This document shows, one piece after another, positions 1 through 9,232 of a stretch of DNA of 64,000 nt; position 1 is the stretch's first letter, and the number at the start of each line of letters is the position of its first letter. The notes beneath the pieces are model-generated. The model worked only from the letters and a program-made list of their open reading frames with translations. It had not been told where the DNA came from and did no database searches. The position numbers and the translations under genes are program-made. The stretch is from Streptomyces sp. NBC_01260 (GTDB lineage Bacteria; Actinomycetota; Actinomycetes; Streptomycetales; Streptomycetaceae), in NCBI RefSeq assembly GCF_036226405.1, contig NZ_CP108464.1:124001-188000 (forward strand), given 5' to 3'.

Positions 1-606
1 CGCGGCGCTTGACGTCGCCCCGGCGGGCGGTGCGCGTCGGGTGTCGGCGGGAGCGGGCCTGCATCGCGGTCTTCTCGTCCACGCTGAGCACCACCGATCC
101 GGGCGGACAGTGCAGGTGGAGCGCGCAGAGCTCGGCCGCTTTGAGGAAGAAGTCGGGGTCCTCGGGCGGGTGAGCCAGCCGCGCACGAGATGGGGCTTGA
201 GGTCCAGGTCGGCCAGGATCCGTCCGACCTGGGAGGCGGAGGTCCCGGTGGCGGGCAGGTGCTGGGCGATGGCGCGATGGGGCCAGTGGCTCTCGGTGGC
301 GGGCCTGGCCCAGGTCACCGTGGCAACGATGGCCAAGTGCACATCGGGTCCATAGCGGCGGGGGCGGCCCGGTCGGGGCCGGTCCTCAAGCGCGGCCAGG
401 CCCTCGGCGGCCAGCCGTCTGCGCCGGCGCCGAACGGTGTCCAGGTGCAGGCCCAGCGTCCGCGCGATCACGGCGTCGGCGGTGCCGGCGGCGGCCAGAG
501 CAGTGCGCGCACGCTGGACGCGCCGCAGCGGGCGGTTCGCCAGCGCCAACTCCTCCAGCAGTTCTCGCCGGCCGTTGTCCCAGATCACTGTGAACGGACT
601 GCTCAC
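1..606 (-). pseudogene. IS630-family transposase, 3' end outside window, frameshifted
   Basis: Read on the minus strand from a GTG at 606 (a second GTG is at 588), the product begins with a helix-turn-helix region (ANRPLRRVQRARTALAAAG), continues through the IS630 linker (EDRPRPGRP) and reaches the first DDE aspartate in SVDEKTAMQA before leaving the window. At about 165-180 the frame changes: VRGWL is followed in a different frame by EDPDFFLKAAELCALH, as if one C were missing from a run of Cs. The gene is therefore probably dead unless this is a sequence error. No terminal inverted repeat was identified on the 606 side. Confidence 0.8.
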
Positions 607-717
607 CGCCGTGCCCCACCCCCGGCGTCCATGGTCATGGCGGTCAGTGTCGCGCGCCGTATACGTCATCGGGGCTGCTGTCCGCTTGCTGGACCGGACG
701 GCTGGCAGGATGGTTCC

Positions 718-1296
718 ATGGCGAACACCCGCAGCAGCGTCCACCGGATCAAGGTCACCCTACGCGGGTCCAAGCCCCCGATCTGGCGCCGCCTGGAGGT
801 TCCCTCCACCGGCACCCTGCAGCAGTTGCACCGCATCGTGCAGGAAGCCTTCGGCTGGCAGGGCTACCACCTGTGGGTCATCGAGACCCCGTGGGGGGAA
901 TTCGGCATATCGGATCCCGAGTTGGGCCACCGCAGCGCTGCCGCGAAGAAGCTCCGCGACGTCGCCCGGGCAGGCGACCGGCTCCGCTACACCTACGACT
1001 TCGGCGACGCCTGGGAGCACGACATCCTCGTCGAGGCCGTTTACGCCGCCGAGCCCGGCACTGCCTACCCGCACTGCCTGAGCGGCCGTCGCGCCTGCCC
1101 ACCGGAGGACTGCGGCGGTATGTGGGGCTACGAGGAACTCGTCGAGATCCTCGCCGACCCTGCCCACGACGAGCACGACGAGCGGCTGGACTGGCTCGGC
1201 CTCGACTCCGCCGAGCAGTTCGACCCGACGGCCTTCGACCTCGCCGCCGTCAACGCCGCCCTGGCCGCCGCTTCGGCAAAGAAGGTGGACCAGTGA
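718..1296 (+). CDS. plasmid pRiA4b ORF-3 family protein
   Basis: A 192-residue protein of the pRiA4b ORF-3 family, recognised by the opening HRIKVTLRGSKPPIWRRLEVP, the central YTYDFGDAWEHDI and the CPPEDCGGMWGYEEL segment. The family is common on plasmids and accessory DNA; its biochemical role is unknown. The ATG at 718 is chosen because the family match starts within ten residues; upstream in-frame sequence has no similarity. The stop overlaps the GTG of the next frame by four bases (GTGA), which suggests translational coupling to the broken gene that follows. Confidence 0.85.
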   Translation: MANTRSSVHRIKVTLRGSKPPIWRRLEVPSTGTLQQLHRIVQEAFGWQGYHLWVIETPWGEFGISDPELGHRSAAAKKLRDVARAGDRLRYTYDFGDAWEHDILVEAVYAAEPGTAYPHCLSGRRACPPEDCGGMWGYEELVEILADPAHDEHDERLDWLGLDSAEQFDPTAFDLAAVNAALAAASAKKVDQ

Positions 1297-1644
1297 AGCC
1301 GGCGGTTCGCCGTGTGGTCAACGACGTCCTGGTCGAGGGAACGGACGACTTCGTATCCCTCCACCACCTGGTTTGGTACTCGCGGGTCGCGGCGGAAGAG
1401 CAGCAGTCGGACCCACCGCGAGCTTGTATCCGACGCCGCCCGGGCCCTGCTCGAAGGTGGCCTGGCCAAGATCGGCAACCCCTGCGAACGGATCATCCCG
1501 TGGCCAGGCACCCCCGAACAGGTCACGAGCCGACTGATGTCCCAGTGCGTGGCATTCGACTGGCAGCCGATGGGTGACGGCTGCTGGATCGAGAACACGC
1601 CAGCGGGAGACGCATGGGCCGAACACCAAACAGAACAGCAGTGA
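1293..1644 (+). pseudogene. hypothetical protein, frameshifted
   Basis: Two adjacent frames give one coherent product: VKPAVRRVVNDVLVEGTDDF to about EEQQSDP in the first, then THRELVSDAARALLEGG to the stop at 1644 in the second, joined by a one-base shift near 1415. The GTG start overlaps the upstream TGA (GTGA). The product would be about 116 residues. I do not recognise the family. Base composition and codon bias match its neighbours, so the shift is either a recent mutation or a sequencing error. Confidence 0.5.
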
Positions 1645-1705
1645 ACAGCCCAAGCACCAGTCAAACCCCCGCAGGATCAACGCGGTGCTGCACTAGGTTG
1701 GTCGG

Positions 1706-2146
1706 GTGACTCTCCTTGATGATGTGGCCGAGCGCGACGGCTGGCGGTGCTGGGTGTGCGACGAACCGGTCAATCCCGACATGTCGGTGAACGACCCGCG
1801 GGGGCCCAGCGTTGACAGCCGGACCGCCGACCGGAAGGCCAAGGTCGCCGAGCGGCTCGCGCACCGCGGGTGCAACACCCGCAAGGGCGCGGTCAAAGTG
1901 GTCATCGCCTGGCCGGACCGCCTGTACGTGGTCGACCCCGCGCCGCTGATCACCGTTGCCGAAAGGCTGGAGCGCAAGGGGGGCCGCGAGATGGTGGGCC
2001 GTTGTCCGAACAGGCAGGACGCCCAAGAGGCGGCGGATTGGCTGGTGGATCGGTTCTCCCGCCTGGTACCGGGGCTGCCAGTGACCGCCGCCATCGAAGC
2101 GGGCGGCGGCCAGTTCCTCGTCACCTTGGCCACCGGCCGCCGCTGA
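1706..2146 (+). CDS. small HNH-like (zinc-fold) protein
   Basis: A 146-residue protein starting at GTG 1706. The N-terminal half has the spacing of an HNH nuclease zinc fold: CWVC at about residues 15-18, an SVD stretch near 35, and LAHRGCNTRKG near 50-60, where HNH enzymes carry H-x-x-C-N-x-x-K-G. A canonical DH catalytic pair is not evident (SVDS instead of S-x-D-H), so nuclease activity is uncertain. The C-terminal half is unrecognised. It stands alone, separated from the preceding broken gene by 61 bp. A DNA-binding or degenerate HNH role is inference. Confidence 0.6.
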   Translation: MTLLDDVAERDGWRCWVCDEPVNPDMSVNDPRGPSVDSRTADRKAKVAERLAHRGCNTRKGAVKVVIAWPDRLYVVDPAPLITVAERLERKGGREMVGRCPNRQDAQEAADWLVDRFSRLVPGLPVTAAIEAGGGQFLVTLATGRR

Positions 2147-2729
2147 CCGGGGATCATCAGCGCACACTCGCGTCGAACTGAACCGTTGGCCCACATCGAC
2201 CTGCCCTGACACAAGCCGACCCACGGGCGCGTGGCGGACCGCGGCCGGGTGGCCGGCGGGGAGGCCGGGCCGACCCGCCGGGGACCACCGTGAATGGTGG
2301 CGGCCAACGGCTTCCGGCAGCGCCCGGTCGGCCTGCCCCGGACACAGCTGTGTGCCTGGGGCCTGCTGTCGACTCTTGCCCACCTGCAACGCGCCGACGA
2401 CGCCGACCGGGCCTGCGCACAGCGTTGGCGGAACTGGAAGCCGACCCATCCGGCACCGCGCCGGGCAGGCTCGGGTTCGACGACCCCGAGCTCAACCTCC
2501 ACCAGGCCGAAGCCGACCTCGCCCTCGGACACCACCAACAGCCCCGCGCTCGCGCCGAAGCTCCGCAGCCGCATGCCCCGACCGAACAGCTCCGTGCCCT
2601 GCCCGCAGCCATCGACCACCACGGACACGCCCTCTGAACTGAAACAGGGCGCCCACGGATCAGGCCAGCCACTGAGCCTCTTCCAACCTGATGTTCCGGA
2701 GCGTGAGTTGGTCGGCTGTACAACATGAC
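2147..2729. other. non-coding or decayed stretch
   Basis: No intact gene. A + strand frame around 2385-2620 (for example QAEADLALGHHQQPRARAEA) resembles the TPR-like tail of Streptomyces XRE regulators but is too short and broken to call. Nothing else seen. Confidence 0.4.
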
Positions 2730-2840
2730 GAAGCTCCTGGATTCACGACCAAGATCACCCGTGTCGGCCAGGAGCTTCGCGTGCTTGTCTACCCGTCGTC
2801 GATCGATCTGTCCAGCCGCACACTTGGGTTTTACGTTACA
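2730..2840 (+). pseudogene. N-terminal scrap of an IS5-family (DDE_Tnp_4) transposase
   Basis: The frame opening at GTG 2781 gives VLVYPSSIDLSSRTLGF, matching the start of HTH/DDE_Tnp_4 transposases of Streptomyces IS5-type elements, then loses similarity at once. It lies just before the secreted-protein gene. Confidence 0.45.
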
Positions 2841-2938
2841 GAACGAACCGGAGGGATTCGCGGAGATGTTGCGCTTTCATCGTGAACCTCCTCCCGGGGT
2901 CAGGGCTTTACTCAGTCTTACATTTGGGGGAAATCGCA

Positions 2939-3385
2939 ATGAAGAAGTCCTCGCGTAAGGCAGTTGTATATCTTTTAGCCGCTCCTGCGACCATGGCGCT
3001 GAGCGGGATTACGGAAACTGCGTATGCCACCGAAGGTGATGATGCGTCGGTACTCACTGCTGGATGCCCCAGTTACGAGCGGTTCAACAACAATTACGTT
3101 TGCACCTCCCTGTCGAGTGGCGCCCTCTTCCACCCGAAGGGTCATTCGGGCGCCACGGCGACCTCAACAGCTACGAAGTACACGAAGTTGAGTGGATCCA
3201 GCATTACTGCCAAGCTCGGGTACACCTACAAGGGCACGACCTACTGGGGAGGCACCTTCACTCAGGCCTCCGGTACGACAAAGACCAACACTTGGACTCG
3301 TAACGACTACGACTGGGTCTGTAACTCCACCTTCATGAATGTCTCTGGCCAGGGTAACTTCCAGACCCCTGTCGCCAGTTGCTGA
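2939..3385 (+). CDS. small secreted cysteine-containing protein
   Basis: A 148-residue protein with a Sec signal peptide: MKKSSRK, a hydrophobic stretch and an AYA site, giving a mature chain of about 117 residues beginning TEGDDAS. The mature part is rich in Thr, Ser, Gly and Tyr and has four cysteines (GCPSY, NNYVC, WVCNS and the terminal Cys), enough for two disulfides. A GGGGGAA ribosome site lies about 6 bases before the ATG. GC content and codon use (many ending in A/T) are visibly lower than in neighbours, which suggests horizontal transfer or late acquisition. A strong terminator follows. I do not recognise the family; a secreted inhibitor, bacteriocin or structural protein would all fit. 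Confidence 0.8.
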   Translation: MKKSSRKAVVYLLAAPATMALSGITETAYATEGDDASVLTAGCPSYERFNNNYVCTSLSSGALFHPKGHSGATATSTATKYTKLSGSSITAKLGYTYKGTTYWGGTFTQASGTTKTNTWTRNDYDWVCNSTFMNVSGQGNFQTPVASC

Positions 3386-3396
3386 CGTAATGGGCT

Positions 3397-3428
3397 GGGG
3401 TGCCTCCCCGGATGCGGGGAGGCACCCC
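3397..3428 (+). terminator. intrinsic terminator of the secreted-protein gene
   Basis: Perfect 13-bp stem GGGGTGCCTCCCC / GGGGAGGCACCCC with a 6-nt loop, 11 bases after the stop at 3385, followed by a T-rich tail (TCTCTTCCTAT). Confidence 0.85.
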
Positions 3429-3441
3429 TCTCTTCCTATGA

Positions 3442-3639
3442 ATAATTGGGGTGAACCTCGGCCCGAACCTCACCTACGTCGGCTCGCTCGCCACCCTGCT
3501 CTGGCGCCGCATCCTGCACACCCACGGCGCCGCGCCCGACCTCGGCCACTTCACCCGGCTCGGACTGCTGACCGTACCGGCGACGCTCGCCGTGTCGACG
3601 GTCGTGCTGTGGGGTGCGCCGCAGCTGATCGGAGTGTGA
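3442..3639 (+). pseudogene. C-terminal fragment of an ArsB/SLC13-type transporter
   Basis: About 65 residues beginning GVNLGPNLTYVGSLATLLWR and ending in a last transmembrane helix (PATLAVSTVVLWG) match the C-terminus of arsenical-pump and related anion permeases. The rest of the gene is absent, and homology starts abruptly just after the terminator of the secreted-protein gene, which marks a recombination junction. Confidence 0.65.
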
Positions 3640-3684
3640 CCAGGTGCGGGGCGCGGTTGGACTTTCCTGGCCGACCTGTTGGAC

Positions 3685-3695
3685 GTTCACCACCG
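3685..3695 (+). promoter_or_regulatory. PHO-box-like element upstream of phospholipase C
   Basis: GTTCACCACCG matches one 11-nt unit of the Streptomyces PhoP box. The same 11 bases and about 40 surrounding bases are conserved upstream of the paralogue (60706-60716). A possible -10 (TAGTCT, 3734-3739; TAGTTT in the paralogue) lies downstream. A clear second repeat unit is not visible, so PhoP binding is inference. Confidence 0.45.
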
Positions 3696-3771
3696 AGCCG
3701 TACGGAATCCCTCCCGGCGTCACCTGGCTTGATTAGTCTCCGGGCTGAACGACACGACTCGGGAGGCTCGC

Positions 3772-5898
3772 TTGACCACGGACATTTCACGGCGCCGGCT
3801 CTTCGCGCTCGGCGGCGGTGCACTCGGCGTCGCGGCTGCGGGGTCGCTGCTTCCGCCGTCACTGCAGGTCGCGATTGCCGCGCAGCCGGCACATTCGGCG
3901 GGGTCCGGTGGCGGTGACGGGCTCGGAGCCATCAAGCATGTGGTGATCCTGATGCAGGAGAACCGTTCCTTCGACCATTACTTCGGGACGCTCCGGGGAG
4001 TGCGCGGCTTCGGCGACCGCAACGCCGTCGAGCTGCCCTCCGGCAAGCCGGTCTTCGAGCAGCCCGCGCTGCTGGGCACCTCTGTGCTGCCGTTCCCGGT
4101 GCGGGGCGCTGCCGAGACGCAGAAGAAAGAACTCCAGTACATCGGCGCGCTCGACCACTCCTGGAGCGGTGGCGGGAAGGCATGGGCCGGGGGGTGGATG
4201 AACGGCTGGGTGACTGCGAAGACGGCCGCCACCATGGCGTACTACGACCGCCGTGACATCCCGCTGCACTACGAACTGGCCGACACCTTCACGGTCTGCG
4301 ACGCCTACCACTCCTCCATCCACACCTCGACCAGCCCCAACCGCAACCACCTGTGGAGCGGGAAGACGGGCAACGAGGCGAACGGCAAGCGGGCCGTCGG
4401 GAACGACGCGTACAACGAGGGCACGCACCCCGGGTACGACTGGGGCACGTACGCGGAGCGGCTGGAGAAGGCCGGGCGCAGCTGGCGCACGTACACCGAG
4501 TGGGAGAACTTCACCGACAACCAGATCGAGTTCTTCGCCACCTTCAAGGCGATCGCCCGCAAGGCGTTGGCGCAGACCGGCGGCCATACATACATGGAGT
4601 CGTTCTACTCGGCGGTACGGGACGCGGACGCCACGGAGCGGGAGCGGCTGTTCGGTCTGCTCGAAGAAGGTGTCGCCACCCTGGACAAGGCTGAGCGCAG
4701 CCTCTTCGAGCGTGCGTTGCGCCGGGTGGAGACCGGAAAGCTGGCCGATGAGTTCGCCAAGGACGTGGCGGCGGGCACGCTGCCCGAGGTCTCCTATCTG
4801 GTGCCGTCGGCCGTCGACTCCGAGCACCCGAGCGTCTCCTCGCCGATCCACAGCGCGACGATCGTCTACAAGGTCCTGGACGCGCTGGGCAAGCACCCCG
4901 ATGTGTGGCGGCACACCGCCGTCCTCATCAACTACGACGAGAACGACGGCTTCTTCGACCACGTGCCGCCGCCGGTCGCACCGCCCGAGGTGGCCGAGGA
5001 GCAGTGGGAGGGCAAGCCCACCGGTCTCGGGATCCGGGTGCCGCTGCTCGTCGTGTCGCCGTGGACCGTGGGCGGCTACGTCTGCTCCGAGGTCTTCGAC
5101 CACACCTCTGTGATCCGCTTCCTGGAGCGCTGGACCGGCGTGAAGGAACCGAACATCAGCGACTGGCGGCGCACCGCCACCGGCGATCTGACCTCGGCCT
5201 TCGACTTCGAGCGCGCGCGGCGCCGGCCCAAGGTCGAGCAGCCCGGTGCCATCCCGCCGTTCAGCGGACGCTGGGCGCCGAAACCGCCGCTCGTGCAGCA
5301 CATGCCCGTACAGGAGTCCGGGGCCCGCCCGGCCCGCGCGCTGCCGTACCAGCCGGACGCCCAGGCGAAGCTGGTGGACGGGGCGGTGCAGGTGGCCCTG
5401 AGCAACACGGGGCGCTCGTCCGCGCACTTCGCGCTGTATCCGTACGCGGGGGAGTTCCCCGTACCGCAGCACCGGGATGTAAAGGGCACGGCGCAATGGA
5501 CGGTGCCCCTTACCGGTGCGGCGTACCGGTTCACGGTGACAGGCCCGAACGGCTTCCGGCGCGAGTTCGCCGGGCCCGCGAAGGACGGCGCTTCGGCCGG
5601 GGCCGAGGTCGCCTCGCGGGTCGACGCGCATGAGCGGGATCTGCATCTCACCCTGCGCAACACGGGGCGGACGACGCTCACCTTCACCGTACGGCCGCTG
5701 GGCTACGTCGAGGAGGCGGACCTGCGGGACTGGACCAGGACCGTCAAGGTCAAGCCGGGACGCAGCCGTACGGTCGTGCACTCGGCGGCCGACGCACACG
5801 GCTGGTACGACCTGTCCGTCACCGTCAACGGGGACGATGTCTTCCGGCGACGGCTGATGGGGCACATCGAGAACGGCCGGGCGAGCGTCTCCGGCTGA
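3772..5898 (+). CDS. phosphocholine-specific phospholipase C (Tat-exported)
   Basis: A 708-residue exported phospholipase C that would cleave phosphatidylcholine or sphingomyelin to release the phosphorylated headgroup. The N-terminus has a twin-arginine signal (SRRRLFALGGG, residues 6-16) and a hydrophobic stretch. The phosphoesterase domain starts near residue 52 with ENRSFDHYFG (63 on) and contains the metal-site segments TSTSPNRNHLWSG and NYDENDGFFDHVPPP. Two beta-rich C-terminal DUF756 repeats cover about 510-695. Length is normal for the family. The start is TTG 3772, with GGGAGG 5 bases upstream; the paralogue at 58520-60628 uses the same TTG. A PHO-box-like motif upstream suggests phosphate-starvation control. 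Confidence 0.92.
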   Translation: MTTDISRRRLFALGGGALGVAAAGSLLPPSLQVAIAAQPAHSAGSGGGDGLGAIKHVVILMQENRSFDHYFGTLRGVRGFGDRNAVELPSGKPVFEQPALLGTSVLPFPVRGAAETQKKELQYIGALDHSWSGGGKAWAGGWMNGWVTAKTAATMAYYDRRDIPLHYELADTFTVCDAYHSSIHTSTSPNRNHLWSGKTGNEANGKRAVGNDAYNEGTHPGYDWGTYAERLEKAGRSWRTYTEWENFTDNQIEFFATFKAIARKALAQTGGHTYMESFYSAVRDADATERERLFGLLEEGVATLDKAERSLFERALRRVETGKLADEFAKDVAAGTLPEVSYLVPSAVDSEHPSVSSPIHSATIVYKVLDALGKHPDVWRHTAVLINYDENDGFFDHVPPPVAPPEVAEEQWEGKPTGLGIRVPLLVVSPWTVGGYVCSEVFDHTSVIRFLERWTGVKEPNISDWRRTATGDLTSAFDFERARRRPKVEQPGAIPPFSGRWAPKPPLVQHMPVQESGARPARALPYQPDAQAKLVDGAVQVALSNTGRSSAHFALYPYAGEFPVPQHRDVKGTAQWTVPLTGAAYRFTVTGPNGFRREFAGPAKDGASAGAEVASRVDAHERDLHLTLRNTGRTTLTFTVRPLGYVEEADLRDWTRTVKVKPGRSRTVVHSAADAHGWYDLSVTVNGDDVFRRRLMGHIENGRASVSG

Positions 5899-5983
5899 CG
5901 GGCCGCCCCGGCAGGCCCTGCATTACGTACGGGAGTTCGGCGCCCACCGGAACCGCCGCGGCGCGGCCGGCATTTCCTTGATC

Positions 5984-6406
5984 ATGACTGAACTGATCGA
6001 GAGATGGGCCGGAGTCACGGCGGGCGCCGCCCCCGAGGAGGCGGACCCCGTCGTCCTGGAGTGCGCCCGCCTGCTCGCCGCCGAACCGGACGGCGAGCAG
6101 GCGGTCCTGCTGACCTTCGGTCTGGTGAACATGGCGCGGTACGTCCTCGGGCGACGCGACGCCCCCGTCGAGCGGGCCGTGGTGGACGCGCTCGGCGCCG
6201 CCGTCGAGGCCATGGACGAGCAGCACCTCCAGGCCGGCGGGTGCGGGCACGCGGCTCATCCGTGCACCGGGAGCCTGGAGGAGTGGGACACGGACGCGGA
6301 CGCGCTGCTCGGCGCGCCGGAGGTCCAGGTTCCGCTCGCTGAGTGGGACGGGCCCGAGGCCTGCCCCGCAACGCCGCCGGATGGGCGCGGACAGCCGCCG
6401 ATGTGA
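5984..6406 (+). CDS. hypothetical protein
   Basis: A 140-residue acidic, mostly helical protein starting MTELIERWAGV. It has a CGHAAHPC segment (near residue 90) that could bind a metal but no recognised domain. The ATG at 5984 is preferred to the in-frame TTG two codons earlier. It follows the phospholipase gene by 85 bp in the same direction, without a visible terminator between them, so cotranscription is possible. Function unknown. Confidence 0.65.
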   Translation: MTELIERWAGVTAGAAPEEADPVVLECARLLAAEPDGEQAVLLTFGLVNMARYVLGRRDAPVERAVVDALGAAVEAMDEQHLQAGGCGHAAHPCTGSLEEWDTDADALLGAPEVQVPLAEWDGPEACPATPPDGRGQPPM

Positions 6407-6695
6407 TCCTGCCGGGCAGCACGGACGGCGTCCCCGAGATCATCCCGGAAGGCCACCGGGCAACATCCGCAGCCTGGGCAGTGTGCTCAACGACTATCCG
6501 AACGGTGATCCGTTCTGGGACCTGGAGATCCACGCCACGCCGCCCAGCAGCTTCTCCCGAGCCTCTCTCGCCGGTTATGTCGTCGTCGCCCATGCGAACT
6601 GCTGGTACGCGGGGTCGGGTTGCCGGACGGTCGTCGGCCTGACGTCTCGCCGCACATCATCAGCGCGACGGCCGGTCGGCGCATGCGCGTCCGTC
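6407..6695. other. no supported gene
   Basis: Short broken frames only (for example AADVILPGSTDGVPE at about 6400-6440). They may be scraps of a lost gene but were not identified. It separates the hypothetical gene from a convergent minus-strand gene. Confidence 0.3.
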
Positions 6696-8258
6696 TCACG
6701 CCGAGCCGTAGACCTCGCGCACGTTGTCGCGGGGTGCCGGCCTGGTCTTCGCGGCCGGTCCCTCCGCGAAGGCCCGGAGCAGGTTCTCGGTGGTGCGGGT
6801 CACGAAGGCTCCGGTGCGCGCGTCCATGCCGTGGTTGCGGCCGTTCTCCCCCGTCCCGGCCATGAGGCCCTCGACCCACCGCATCGTCCCGGACGCGAAG
6901 ACGCCCGCCCCGCTCGGCACCGTGTAGTACGCCGAATCGGAGTGGCTTCGCCTGCCGTTGCAGACCAAGGAGGAGTGGGCGATGATCTCGATCGGCGCGT
7001 CCGGAAGTGCTCCCGGGGTGACACGGTCGTACTCGACGCCGACGAGGTGGGGGAAGGAGTCGCCCTGCTTCACTCCAGTGCCCGCGAAGAGCCAGTGACC
7101 GGCGTTGCGTACGACATAGGGAGCGTTTGTGGGATAGCCCTCGTAGAGGACTCCCGTCAAGGACGATTCCGGGTCGGGATCGGGTACCTGACGGAAGTCG
7201 GTGGTCACCAGGGCGCCGTGGCGGGGATACAGGGGATCGTGGCGGTAGTCGGTCTTGTAGCAGACCACGGTGCGGTCCCCGTCCTCGATCCTGATCCGGC
7301 GAAAGCAGGTGTTGGCGCCGAGGAAGGCCAGGTTGGTGCCGGCGTCGCGGGCCCGGGTCATGGACTGCCGCTGCTGGGGTGTCCAGTACTCGTCGTGGCC
7401 GAGCGTGACCGCGGACACGGCACTCCGCAGCACCGCAGGATCGCGGTGGATGTCGATGCCGGTGGTGTACGCCAGCGGTATGCCCAGCCGCTCCGCGAGG
7501 ACGACCATGGCCCGCTCGTACACCAGGAACTTCTCGGCTCCGTTGCTGTCGTACGGCCGGGCGAAGGAGACGGCCAGGGCACGCGTCCCGTACGACGCGC
7601 CGGCGCCCTCGTAAAGGCTGTAGCCGCCCCACTGGTTGTACGCCTGCCAGGTCGCCGGCGCATGGATCAGCAGGGTCTTCCCCCTGGCGTTCGCCGAGCG
7701 AACGATCAGGGGGACGTATCGCTGGTGACCGTTCTCCGCGTCGAGGCGGAGCAGGTAGGCACCCTCCGGCCAGCCGTCGGTGTGTACGAGGACCGTACGC
7801 TTCCAGTCCGCCCGCACCGTACGCGTTCTGGGAGCCAGACCCGGCTCTCCCTGGATGCGCCCGGCCACCCTGCCGGAGTGCCAGACCAGGCGGGCCTGCG
7901 CGCCTTTGTACCAGCCCATCCGGTACGCCGAGACACGGAACCCCGGCGCAGTGGTGGACACGTACAGCCCGAAGTCCTCGCCCGGCAGAACGCTCACCTT
8001 GTCGGTATAGCCGAGCGCGGCCTCGGGCGGACCCGCCGAACGGATGCGCCAGCCGGAGTCGCCCGGACGGGAGGCCTCGGACGGGCCGGCCGACGCGCCC
8101 GGGTCGCCGCCGGACGCCATGTCGCAGCCTGCCAGCATCGTGCCCGCGGCCCAGACCCCGGCCGCCGCGGTCGCCCCGAGGAACCGCCTGCGGTCCAGGC
8201 CTGTGCCGTCACCACCGCCCCCGGCGCGTTCTCGCTCCGCGTCCATCGGAACATCCAT
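6696..8258 (-). CDS. Tat lipoprotein with N,N-dimethylformamidase beta-subunit-like C-terminal domain
   Basis: About 520 residues from ATG 8258, behind a GGGACGG ribosome site. A twin-arginine motif (LDRRRFLGATAAAG) is followed by a lipobox (TMLAGC), so the product is probably a Tat-exported membrane-anchored lipoprotein. The body matches the dimethylformamidase large-subunit C-terminal domain family: SAYRMGWYKG, the TWQAYNQWGGYSLYEG segment, and the LGHDEYWTPQQRQ region, which carries the conserved His-Asp-Glu group. In Streptomyces this domain occurs in secreted proteins of unknown substrate; amidase activity is not established. The gene is alone on its strand and converges on 5984-6406. 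Confidence 0.8.
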   Translation of the reverse strand: MDVPMDAERERAGGGGDGTGLDRRRFLGATAAAGVWAAGTMLAGCDMASGGDPGASAGPSEASRPGDSGWRIRSAGPPEAALGYTDKVSVLPGEDFGLYVSTTAPGFRVSAYRMGWYKGAQARLVWHSGRVAGRIQGEPGLAPRTRTVRADWKRTVLVHTDGWPEGAYLLRLDAENGHQRYVPLIVRSANARGKTLLIHAPATWQAYNQWGGYSLYEGAGASYGTRALAVSFARPYDSNGAEKFLVYERAMVVLAERLGIPLAYTTGIDIHRDPAVLRSAVSAVTLGHDEYWTPQQRQSMTRARDAGTNLAFLGANTCFRRIRIEDGDRTVVCYKTDYRHDPLYPRHGALVTTDFRQVPDPDPESSLTGVLYEGYPTNAPYVVRNAGHWLFAGTGVKQGDSFPHLVGVEYDRVTPGALPDAPIEIIAHSSLVCNGRRSHSDSAYYTVPSGAGVFASGTMRWVEGLMAGTGENGRNHGMDARTGAFVTRTTENLLRAFAEGPAAKTRPAPRDNVREVYGSA

Positions 8259-8483
8259 CGGATCCGTCCCACGTGTCAGAGGCCTCGCGTGCTCTTGCCG
8301 CAATCGTGGTCGAGCACCGCGCCTCCGGCCACCAGGGAGGGGCCGGATGCCCGGCCGGTCCCGCAGCCTTCCGGGTGCATCGACCGCCCGGGTTCGAGCG
8401 TTCGCGCAGCGGTGGGGAACGATGTCCGGTGAGACGGGAAATGATCTCCGACGGGCTTCATCGCCGCACCTCGCACCCACTCG

Positions 8484-9225
8484 TGAACACCCGCAGCCTG
8501 ACCAACCAGGCGGACGCCCTGGCCGTGCTCACCGCCAGGGCCGGGCGGCGCATCACCGCGTCCGACGTCGGATGGGACCTACATCGTCCTCGGAATCGTC
8601 ACCATCACCTCGACACGCCCGGAGACGCCCGGAGACGCCCCCCGGAGGCTCTGCTCCACGAAATCAGCCAGGGAGACATCATGGACCGCCGAAACCTGCT
8701 CATGCTCACCAAAGCGGCAGCCACCGCGCCCGCTCTCACACTCCTGCTCGGCCCGATAGCGCGCCAGCGCCGCGCCAGCTGCCACGCGCCTGAACGAGAA
8801 GCTCGTTCGCTCGATCGAAAGCGCCGTCCGGGACCTCCGGGAGATGGACGACTCCACCGGGAGCGCCAGCGGCGACCTCACCTGGGGCCTCGGCATCTGG
8901 CAGAGCACTTCCCGGGTGGTGTCGACTGGATGCTCTTCGACGCACGCCAACACCCTCAGGCTCAGCGCGTCTACCACACGGGGATTCGGCTGGCCCGCGA
9001 GGCCGGAACATCACTGACCACCCGTCACTCAACAACGAACCTCGTTACCTCCGCCGCGTATAGGCCGCGTGGCTGGGCCACCACAACGACGCTGCCGCGC
9101 TCCTGGACATCGCCGCGCGGACGCCGGAGCTGCCGTCCGCTGTGGCCGCCGTGATCGCCGAGCGGCGTATATACGCCGCAGGGCAGCGGCACGATCCTGA
9201 AGCGGTCCTCCGGTTCCGGACGCGT
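8484..9225 (+). pseudogene. XRE-family regulator with TPR-like tail, multiply frameshifted
   Basis: Pieces of one Streptomyces XRE regulator lie in order in different frames: TNQADALAVLTARAGRRITASDV (8499 on), MDRRNLLMLTKAAATAPALTLLL (about 8681), NEKLVRSIESAVRDLREMDD (about 8795), WMLFDARQHPQAQRVYHTG (about 8929) and VAAVIAERRIYAAGQR (about 9140). At least four frame changes and several small deletions are needed, so it is dead. It ends against the convergent serine-hydrolase gene. Confidence 0.75.
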
Positions 9226-9232
9226 CGGCTCG

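Noticed and set aside
6381..8432. A 683-codon + strand frame
   Set aside because: Lies antisense to the Tat lipoprotein gene, which has a signal, lipobox and family motifs; the + frame has none.
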